Assembly (NCBI GenBank): GCA_945872875.1
Contig: CAMCBB010000071.1
Span: 1-8,877 of the forward strand
DNA: 8,877 nt
Reading direction: 5' to 3'
From: Flavobacterium psychrophilum
GTDB taxonomy: Bacteria > Bacteroidota > Bacteroidia > Flavobacteriales > Flavobacteriaceae
Notes under the pieces: generated by a model
Told to the model about the DNA's origin: nothing
Database searches by the model: none
Seen by the model: the letters and a program-made list of their open reading frames with translations, nothing else
Made by a program: the position numbers and the translations under genes
In this document: positions 1-5,402 of the stretch, in pieces
How the letters are laid out: the number at the start of each line of letters is the position of its first letter
Position numbering within the stretch: the stretch's first letter is position 1

Positions 1-170
1 ACATTACAACCATCTTCAATGATGATTTCTCCCCAATCGCCACGAATGGCAGCACCAGGACCAACATATACATTTTTTCCAATAATCACATTCCCCGTAA
101 CCGCAGCCTGCGGATGGATGAAACTACTTTCGTGAACAACCGGAATAAATCCTTTGAATTCGTATATCAT
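1..170 (-). CDS. paaY: PaaY-type hexapeptide-repeat thioesterase (N-terminal part)
   Basis: The reverse complement from an ATG at 168-170 reads MIYEFKGFIPVVHESSFIHP and continues to the window edge, giving 56 complete codons. The residues that follow (AAVTGNVIIGKNVYVGPGA, then AIRGDWGEI) have the left-handed beta-helix hexapeptide pattern and the RGD/RGDWG turn of gamma-carbonic-anhydrase-like proteins. The opening F-x-P-V-V-H-E-S-S-F-I-H-P resembles PaaY. The family's usual length is roughly 170-200 residues, so about two thirds is missing. PaaY is a trimeric thioesterase thought to hydrolyse off-pathway CoA esters, such as the seven-membered-ring product of spontaneous oxepin-CoA semialdehyde cyclisation. 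Its position as the last visible gene of a paa operon supports PaaY over a generic gamma-carbonic anhydrase. The metal-binding histidines expected further downstream cannot be checked here. Confidence 0.85.
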   Translation of the reverse strand, partial: MIYEFKGFIPVVHESSFIHPQAAVTGNVIIGKNVYVGPGAAIRGDWGEIIIEDGCN

Positions 171-176
171 TATATT

Positions 177-248
177 AGGTTATGGGCTCTAGGTTCTCGG
201 TTTTAGGTTTTTTTCATATACCTAACACCTCAAACCTTTAACCTATTT
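177..248. repeat. Inverted heptad-periodic array, AGG/CCT type
   Basis: The gap between paaY and the crotonase-like gene is a degenerate 7-bp-period repeat. On the plus strand GG recurs at 178, 185, 192, 199 and 206, mostly in units such as AGGTTCT. After a T-rich centre (208-214), CCT recurs at 221, 228, 235 and 242. The two arms are reverse complements in their fixed bases, so the tract could fold as a long imperfect hairpin with a core of TTAGGT pairing with ACCTAA. The last CCT unit runs into the stop codon of the upstream gene (243-245). I see no gene or promoter here. It could affect mRNA stability or termination, but there is no clean GC stem followed by a U-run. Confidence 0.75.
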
Positions 249-992
249 AAATTTCTTCAACGTTTCTTTTGTAAAATCAGAAAGCACTAATCTTCCACTA
301 ATAGCGGCTCTTTCGGCTAATAAATTATCCCAATCTTCGGTGCCTCGCCAAAATACTTTTTTCATTTCGAGCATGGCTTCCTGATTGTAAGTACATAAAT
401 GTTCAGCGAACTTTTGAACTGCCTCATCCATTTCTTCAATGCTTTCAAATACATTAGCAAACAAGCCTTTCTCTTTTGCCCAATTGGCATCGTAAAAAGA
501 ATTGGCATCAATTGCAATTTGTGACATTGCAGAAACTCCCATTTTTCTTTCAATTGCAGGTGAAACTACAAATGGTCCGATTCCGACATTTAATTCGGAT
601 AATTTTATAGCTGCAAATTTTGTTGCCATACAATAATCGGTAGCCGCTGCAATTCCTATTCCGCCACCCACAGTTTTTCCTTGAATACGACCGATGATGA
701 ACTTCGGACATTTGCGCATCGCATTGATAACATTAGCAAAACCCGAGAAAAATACTTTCCCTGTTTCGGCATTGTTTATGGCAACTAATTCTTGAAAACT
801 TGCTCCTGCACAAAAGGTTCTTTCTCCACCACTTTTTAAAATGATGACTTTTACTTCGGGAAGGTTTCCCACTTCGGTAATCGTATTTGCCAATTGCGCC
901 AAGATAGTTCCGGGTAATGAATTTTGCTCGGGATGAAAAAATTCAATCGTAGCAATATTGTTTTCTATGTTATGTTTTACGTATGCGCTCAT
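243..992 (-). CDS. Divergent enoyl-CoA hydratase/isomerase (crotonase fold), possible PaaF role
   Basis: This 249-residue protein has the normal crotonase length. It carries the oxyanion-hole blocks FCAGASFQEL (60-69) and GKTVGGGIGIAAATDY (105-120). A glutamate is retained at the first catalytic position (SELNVGIG, E133). The usual PGxGG segment is replaced by GIGPFVVSPAIERKMG. The stretch where classical hydratases have a second catalytic glutamate, about 20 residues on, reads VSAMSQIAI and shows none. PaaG is separately encoded, so this gene is the natural candidate for the 2,3-dehydroadipyl-CoA hydratase step, but its active site does not prove that. Another CoA isomerase or hydratase, for example methylglutaconyl-CoA-hydratase-like, remains possible. 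It follows paaZ by 29 bp of GTTTNNN repeat, whose A-rich end serves as the leader. The ATG at 990-992 precedes the first beta strand by a normal distance. Confidence 0.85.
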   Translation of the reverse strand: MSAYVKHNIENNIATIEFFHPEQNSLPGTILAQLANTITEVGNLPEVKVIILKSGGERTFCAGASFQELVAINNAETGKVFFSGFANVINAMRKCPKFIIGRIQGKTVGGGIGIAAATDYCMATKFAAIKLSELNVGIGPFVVSPAIERKMGVSAMSQIAIDANSFYDANWAKEKGLFANVFESIEEMDEAVQKFAEHLCTYNQEAMLEMKKVFWRGTEDWDNLLAERAAISGRLVLSDFTKETLKKFK

Positions 993-997
993 ATTTT

Positions 998-1021
998 GTT
1001 TAAAGTTTAAGGTTTAAAGAT
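998..1021. repeat. Short heptad array, GTTT type
   Basis: The 29-bp gap between paaZ and the crotonase-like gene holds plus-strand GTTT at exactly 998, 1005 and 1012 (units GTTTAAA and GTTTAAG), followed by GATTTAT from 1019 that runs into the paaZ stop. It is a single-orientation version of the tract at 5336-5402, and its units are the same words. In the transcript it reads as an A-rich TTTAAAC leader just before the start codon, so it probably also serves as the unstructured ribosome-loading region. Confidence 0.7.
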
Positions 1022-3517
1022 TTATAGTACTTCAAACTGTTCAAAATGATGGTTCAAATGTTTTCGTTCTAATAAATACCATTCGTAACGGTTCATTTCA
1101 CCAAAAACAGCATTTTTTAAAAGTGCATCTGGGTATTGATTGAAATAAGCAAGATACTGAGAACGAGCTTGCATCATTTTTTCTTTTGCTTCCGCTAAAT
1201 CAGAATGCTTTAACTCGTTTATTTTTGATTTTTCGGCTAATGGAAAATCAAAATTCTGTGGCATTTTTTCATAATTATAAAGTGTATTGTGCACTTTATC
1301 TAAAATCTTTTCGGGAGTGGTAATATCAAAATCTTGAATTTCACCCGATGCAATTCGGTAACCAAATTCCAAATGCTCAACTAAGTGTTGTGGCGTCATC
1401 GTTCCCCATTTTGGTTTCGAATTTTCGGTTAATTTATTTATGCATTCTGTTATTTTCTCCTCGGTCATTTCCACAAAAACTTCTTGCTTTTTCTGCACCA
1501 TGGTTAGAATTGTAGCAACAGCAACCAACTCATCGTTAGTATCAAAAACTTCTACGAACCATTTTACAATTCCGCTAGAATGTTCGGCAGAAGCCACATC
1601 ACGATCTACTTTTTGTTTGCAAGTCAAGCGCACATAAACGGTATCGTTGTGGTAAATTGGGCGTAAGAAACGGCATTCTTCCAATCCGTAATTGGCGGCT
1701 ACCGGACCTTTATTTGGATACACAAACAATCCTGCTGCAGCGGCCAAAATGAAATAACCGTGCGCCGTTCTTTTCTTGAAAATACTTCCGTCCAACGAAG
1801 TAATATCGGTATGGGCATAGAAATGATCCCAAGTAAGGTTGGCAAAATTTATGATGTCTGTATCGGTAACGGTTCTATTGTGAGTACGCAAAGACATTCC
1901 GGGTTGGATATCCTCCCAATGGTATTGAAACGGATGTTGTGTGATTTCTTTATAAGCTGAATTCGCTTGATAAATTCCGGTAATTTCTGTTAAGGTTGTT
2001 GGTGTACCTTGAATGGCACAACGCTGCATGTAATGCGTAATTCCGCGAACTCCACCCATCTCTTCTCCTCCACCAGCACGCCCTGGACCACCATGAACCA
2101 ATAATGGTAATGGCGAACCGTGACCGGTACTTTGTTTTGCATTTTCGCGATTCAGTACTAAAATTCTTCCATGATGCGAGGCGGCATTGACTACATATTC
2201 TTTAGCAATAACATCAGAATTAGTTACAATTGAAGAAACCAATGAACCTTTACCCAATTGAGCTAATTCAACTGCTTCTTCTAAATTTTTATAAGGCATT
2301 AGCGTTGAAACTGGTCCGAAGGCCTCGGTTTCGTGAACGGCTAAATTTTGTAATGGTTTGTCTTCGCGAAGTAAAATCGGACTCACAAAAGCGCCCTTAG
2401 CATCGGCACCAATTAGATTCACTTTTTCTAAATCGCCATAAACTAATTTGGCTGTTTTAGTTAACTCCGAAACTCTATTTTTAAGCACCTCAACTTGGTC
2501 TTTACTAACTAAAGCACCCATGCGCACTTCCTTCAATCTTGGATCACCAACAGTCACTTTATCCAACGATTTAGAAAGGGCATTTTGCACTTCATCAATC
2601 AACTTCTCTGGAACAATCATTCTCCGAATAGCGGTACATTTCTGACCCGCTTTAACTGTGATTTCGCTTCGCGCTTGATTGATAAATAAATCAAATTCGG
2701 GTGTGCCTGGAACAGCATCTTCTCCTAAAATGGATGCATTCAATGAATCGGCTTCCATCGTAAACGGAACTGCTTCCTCAATAATTCTAGGATGTGCTTT
2801 TAGCAATCTTCCTGTTGCTGCTGATCCTGTAAATGTAATTACATCCTGACTTTCAACAGTATCAAATATGTTTTTGGCTGTACCTGAAATTAATTGCAAG
2901 GCGCCTTCCGGCAAAATATTCGAAGCTATAATTTCTCTCACTACGGCTTCCGTCAAGTAAGCAGTTACAGGTGCTGGCAGCACAACGGCTGGCATTCCGG
3001 CCATCCAGTTAACCGCACATTTTTCTAGCATTCCCCAAATAGGAAAATTGAATGCATTGATATGAATAGCAACTCCTTTTTTGGGAACCAAAATATGGTG
3101 TGCCATGAAACGACCCCCTTTTGACAAATCAATTGGATCGCCTTCTACATGATACGGCTGATTAGGAAATAATTTTCGTAACGATGCATTCGCATATAAA
3201 TTCCCGAAACCTCCCTCAATATCAATCCATGAATCAACACGAGTTGCACCGGTTCTGTAACTAATTTCGTAGAACGCTTCTTTACGTTTGGTTAAATACA
3301 TCGCCAAACTTTTAATCATATTTCCGCGTTCTTGGAAGGTCATTTTGCGTAATTTTTCACCGCCTTTAGTTCTTCCGTAGTGTAAAATAGCTGGAATATC
3401 TAATCCTTCAACCGAAGTTTCTGCAATAAATTCGCCGGTAACGGCATCATAAGAAGCTTTACCATCTCCCGTTGCTGAAGTCCATTTTCCAAGTACATAA
3501 TGTTGTGTCTTAATCAT
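1022..3517 (-). CDS. paaZ: PaaZ: aldehyde dehydrogenase / MaoC oxepin-CoA hydrolase with extra DinB-like C-terminal domain
   Basis: PaaZ opens the oxepin-CoA ring with its hydratase domain and oxidises the resulting semialdehyde, normally with NADP+, to 3-oxo-5,6-didehydrosuberyl-CoA. Residues about 1-515 are an aldehyde dehydrogenase: NAFNFPIWG (154-162), FTGSAATG (229-236), general-base E255 in TMEADS and nucleophile C294 in GQKCTA. Residues about 525-675 are a MaoC hot-dog domain with the D564-x4-H569 pair in WDHFYAHT. This matches the usual two-domain PaaZ of about 680 residues. Here about 150 residues are added. Residues 684-831 look like a DinB/DUF1569-type metal-binding four-helix bundle: WGTMTPQHLVEHLE (704-717) supplies H711/H715, and HLNHHFEQ (820-827) supplies H820/H824. 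An in-frame ATG at residue 684 (1466-1468) sits at the junction. The start ATG (3515-3517) follows an A-rich leader. The first two domains are certain; the third is a motif-based call. Confidence 0.95.
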   Translation of the reverse strand: MIKTQHYVLGKWTSATGDGKASYDAVTGEFIAETSVEGLDIPAILHYGRTKGGEKLRKMTFQERGNMIKSLAMYLTKRKEAFYEISYRTGATRVDSWIDIEGGFGNLYANASLRKLFPNQPYHVEGDPIDLSKGGRFMAHHILVPKKGVAIHINAFNFPIWGMLEKCAVNWMAGMPAVVLPAPVTAYLTEAVVREIIASNILPEGALQLISGTAKNIFDTVESQDVITFTGSAATGRLLKAHPRIIEEAVPFTMEADSLNASILGEDAVPGTPEFDLFINQARSEITVKAGQKCTAIRRMIVPEKLIDEVQNALSKSLDKVTVGDPRLKEVRMGALVSKDQVEVLKNRVSELTKTAKLVYGDLEKVNLIGADAKGAFVSPILLREDKPLQNLAVHETEAFGPVSTLMPYKNLEEAVELAQLGKGSLVSSIVTNSDVIAKEYVVNAASHHGRILVLNRENAKQSTGHGSPLPLLVHGGPGRAGGGEEMGGVRGITHYMQRCAIQGTPTTLTEITGIYQANSAYKEITQHPFQYHWEDIQPGMSLRTHNRTVTDTDIINFANLTWDHFYAHTDITSLDGSIFKKRTAHGYFILAAAAGLFVYPNKGPVAANYGLEECRFLRPIYHNDTVYVRLTCKQKVDRDVASAEHSSGIVKWFVEVFDTNDELVAVATILTMVQKKQEVFVEMTEEKITECINKLTENSKPKWGTMTPQHLVEHLEFGYRIASGEIQDFDITTPEKILDKVHNTLYNYEKMPQNFDFPLAEKSKINELKHSDLAEAKEKMMQARSQYLAYFNQYPDALLKNAVFGEMNRYEWYLLERKHLNHHFEQFEVL

Positions 3518-3523
3518 ATTTTC

Positions 3524-3600
3524 TATTTGATTGCTGATTCAAAAAAGTTAAAAATTGCTTCGCCATTTCGAGCAAAGCTCTCGGGTCAAAAATCTTTAAT
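3524..3600. repeat. Composite intergenic repeat: GATT heptads plus shared 49-bp core
   Basis: This fills the 83-bp gap between the thiolase gene and paaZ. Next to paaZ, GATT occurs at 3529 and 3536. Next to the thiolase stop is AATC at 3591 with AAT at 3598. Between the arms lies the core 3552-3600, which recurs at 4862-4910 with only two differences (3566 and 3594). The 16 bases at 3524-3539 also match 4811-4826 exactly, so this gap is a shortened relative of the gap on the other side of the thiolase gene. It contains no ORF. A weak stem, GAGC-AAA-GCTC at 3570-3580, is present. Confidence 0.8.
3552..3600. repeat. 49-bp core repeat, copy A
   Basis: This copy is 47/49 identical to 4862-4910 and in the same orientation, and in both cases it lies immediately or shortly 3' of a paa stop codon. 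It holds two overlapping inverted repeats that share the arm CGAGCAA (3569-3575). One pairs TTGCTTCG with CGAGCAA, leaving one bulged T; the other pairs GAGC with GCTC. In mRNA the two hairpins would exclude each other. Confidence 0.8.
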
Positions 3601-4803
3601 CTATACTCTTTCAATAATTACTGCATAACCTTGTCCAACGCCAATACACATGGTGATTAAGGCGTATCTTTTTTGGGTTAATTGCAATTCTAATGCGGCA
3701 GAATATAAAATTCTAGCTCCGGTTACTCCAAGTGGATGCCCTATTGCAATAGCGCCACCATTTGGATTTATTCTTGGGTCATTGTCTTGCAATCCCAATT
3801 CGCGAATGCAAGCAATACTTTGCGCTGCAAAAGCTTCATTCAATTCGATAATATCAATTTGATCTAGAGTTAAACCTGCTTTTTCAAGTGCTTTTTTTGA
3901 AGCTTCCACAGGTCCGATTCCCATAATTCTTGGCTCTACTCCCACAACAGCCGAACTTACTATTCGCGCCATAGGTTTCAAGTTATATTTTTGTACCGCT
4001 TCCGCAGAAGCAATAATCGTTGCTGCAGCACCATCATTCAACCCCGAAGAATTTCCTGCAGTTACGCTTCCGTCTTTTTTGAAGGCAGGTCGTAATTTGG
4101 ATAACCCTTCCATGGAAGTAGCTGGCTTTATAAATTCATCTTTCGAGAAAAGTAAGGCATCTCCTTTTCGTTGCGGAATTTCAACCGCAACTATTTCTTT
4201 AGCTAGTCTTCCTGATGCCTGGGCAGCAGCTGCTTTTTGTTGGCTATGCAAAGCAAAAGCATCTTGATCTTCACGAGTAATATTGTATTTTTCAACTAAA
4301 TTCTCGGCCGTTTCTCCCATTGCATCCGTTCCAAAAAGTGCATGCATTTTAGGGTTTACAAAACGCCAACCAAAACTAGAATCGTACATTTTAGAATCGG
4401 TTCCATAAGCAGAGGAGGGTTTAGAAACCACCAACGGTCCACGCGTCATATTCTCTACTCCACCTGCAATAAAAACATGTCCGTCGCCCGCTTTTATAGC
4501 GCGACTTGCATGAATAATTGCCGACAAACCCGAACTACATAAACGATTTACGGTTTCTCCTGGAACTGAATACGGCAAGCCTGCAAGAAGCAACGACATT
4601 CGAGCCACATTTCTGTTATCATCACCTGCTTGATTAGCGCAACCCAGAATTACATCATCGTATGCATCTAAAGGAATAGCAGAGTTTTTATCGGTAACCG
4701 ACTTTATTACCAATGCTCCTAAATCATCTGCTCTAACTGGCGCTAGCGTTCCTTGATAACTTCCAATTGGAGTACGAACTCCGTCTATAATATATGCTTC
4801 CAT
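3601..4803 (-). CDS. paaJ: 3-oxoadipyl-CoA / 3-oxo-5,6-didehydrosuberyl-CoA thiolase
   Basis: This 400-residue protein has the standard length of the PaaJ/PcaF thiolases. It opens with the typical [18 protein letters not shown]. The acyl-accepting cysteine is C89 in [17 protein letters not shown], the [11 protein letters not shown] histidine (H356) and the C-terminal MCIGVGQG cysteine (C386) complete the active site. It uses CoA to cleave the C8 beta-ketoacyl-CoA to 2,3-dehydroadipyl-CoA plus acetyl-CoA, and later 3-oxoadipyl-CoA to succinyl-CoA plus acetyl-CoA. PcaF of the protocatechuate branch is closely similar, so the paaJ symbol rests on its place between paaI and paaZ. Both flanking gaps contain copies of the same 49-bp core repeat. 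The start ATG at 4801-4803 fits the family N-terminus with no extension. Confidence 0.95.
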   Translation of the reverse strand: MEAYIIDGVRTPIGSYQGTLAPVRADDLGALVIKSVTDKNSAIPLDAYDDVILGCANQAGDDNRNVARMSLLLAGLPYSVPGETVNRLCSSGLSAIIHASRAIKAGDGHVFIAGGVENMTRGPLVVSKPSSAYGTDSKMYDSSFGWRFVNPKMHALFGTDAMGETAENLVEKYNITREDQDAFALHSQQKAAAAQASGRLAKEIVAVEIPQRKGDALLFSKDEFIKPATSMEGLSKLRPAFKKDGSVTAGNSSGLNDGAAATIIASAEAVQKYNLKPMARIVSSAVVGVEPRIMGIGPVEASKKALEKAGLTLDQIDIIELNEAFAAQSIACIRELGLQDNDPRINPNGGAIAIGHPLGVTGARILYSAALELQLTQKRYALITMCIGVGQGYAVIIERV

Positions 4804-4806
4804 AAT

Positions 4807-4924
4807 GATTTATTTGATTGCTGATTGTCGATTTTTGATTGCTGAATTTTTAGAAACTTCTAAATTGCTTCGCCAGTTCGAGCAAAGCTCTCGGGTCAAA
4901 AATCGTTAATCTTCAATCGTTAAT
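4807..4924. repeat. Inverted GATT/AATC heptad array with 49-bp core
   Basis: This fills the largest gap in the window, 121 bp between paaI and the thiolase gene. On the plus strand GATT recurs at exactly 4816, 4823, 4830 and 4837 (GAAT at 4844), with one off-phase copy at 4807. At the other end AATC recurs at 4901, 4908 and 4915 (AATT at 4922). The arms are thus opposite in orientation, and the conserved core (4862-4910) lies between and partly within them. The 29 bases at 4896-4924 are identical to 6947-6975. No coding region or promoter consensus was seen. Confidence 0.85.
4862..4910. repeat. 49-bp core repeat, copy B
   Basis: This is a same-orientation copy of 3552-3600, differing at 4876 and 4904. 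It carries the same pair of competing inverted repeats around CGAGCAA (4879-4885). In the transcript it lies shortly after the paaI stop, inside a longer heptad array. Confidence 0.8.
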
Positions 4925-5332
4925 TTATTCTTCCCATTCTTTTTGAGTGCGATACACAACGCCTTTAAAAAGCGCTACCATTTCATCACCTCGTTTTACT
5001 TCAATAATATTGAATCCTAATTTGTTATTTACTTTTTCAATTACCGATTCGGCTTCTAAATAATCCCCTTCATTAACTGCTTCAATATGATTTATGGATG
5101 TTTCTATTGAAACTGCAAACTTTCCATGGGTATTGGCTGCAAATCCAAAAGCGGTGTCTGCCAAAGAATACGTAATTCCCCCATGTGCTTTATTCATACT
5201 GTTCAGCATTTCCTTGCGAACGGTCATCGCCACTTTACATCGCCCAATTTCGCATTCTAATATTTCTATTCCCAACCACTGACTGTAGGGGTCTTGGCTT
5301 AACATTTTGTATGGTATTTTGGTTCCTTCCAT
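4925..5332 (-). CDS. paaI: PaaI hot-dog thioesterase
   Basis: This 135-residue single hot-dog-fold protein is of typical PaaI size. The diagnostic block is NKAHGGITYSLADTAFGFA (47-65). It contains the HGG turn with H50 and the helix acid D59, which is the catalytic aspartate of the PaaI/4HBT-II subgroup. It is followed by ANTHGKFAVSIETSINHIEA and the GDYLEAES strand. PaaI hydrolyses hydroxylated phenylacetyl-CoA and related dead-end CoA esters, freeing CoA when ring oxidation stalls. It is expected to act as a cytosolic tetramer. It begins 12 bp after the paaH stop, so the two are almost certainly co-transcribed. The ATG at 5330-5332 lies right beside a GTTT heptad array, and the AAACAAA leader is the last part of that array. 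A later methionine at residue 10 is a less likely start. Confidence 0.93.
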   Translation of the reverse strand: MEGTKIPYKMLSQDPYSQWLGIEILECEIGRCKVAMTVRKEMLNSMNKAHGGITYSLADTAFGFAANTHGKFAVSIETSINHIEAVNEGDYLEAESVIEKVNNKLGFNIIEVKRGDEMVALFKGVVYRTQKEWEE

Positions 5333-5335
5333 TTT

Positions 5336-5402
5336 GTTTCAAGTTTAAGGTTTCAAGTTTAAAGTTTCGGTTGTAAACGTTAAACCTGAAACTTTAAACC
5401 TT
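5336..5402. repeat. Inverted GTTT/AAAC heptad array overlapping the paaH 3' end
   Basis: Plus-strand GTTT recurs at exactly 5336, 5343, 5350, 5357 and 5364. AAAC recurs at 5375, 5382, 5389 and 5396. The variable bases partly match between arms: 5343-5370 against the reverse complement of 5375-5402 aligns unit by unit, best at the outer end, with AAG/AAA and CAA/CAG alternating. Most of the tract is translated as the C-terminal tail of PaaH; the rest is the paaH-paaI gap and leader. It can form a long AT-rich imperfect hairpin. Confidence 0.85.

Noticed and set aside
1466..1468. A separate DinB-like gene starting at the internal ATG, with PaaZ ending through a missed stop
   Set aside because: The frame is continuous with no stop or frameshift sign in between, so a fusion is the simplest reading.
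4807..4924. CRISPR array or conventional tandem repeat
   Set aside because: The 7-bp period with variable bases is far too short for CRISPR, has no spacers and no cas genes, and it reverses orientation midway.
4804..4924. Internal Bacteroidota-type promoter (TTTG with TAnnTTTG) before the thiolase gene
   Set aside because: GATTTTTGA resembles part of the -7 motif, but the TA pair and a properly spaced TTTG are missing, and the word is explained by the heptad repeat.
5343..5402. Rho-independent terminator after paaH
   Set aside because: The symmetry is AT-rich and imperfect, lies partly inside coding sequence, has no terminal U-run, and paaI begins 12 bp after the paaH stop.
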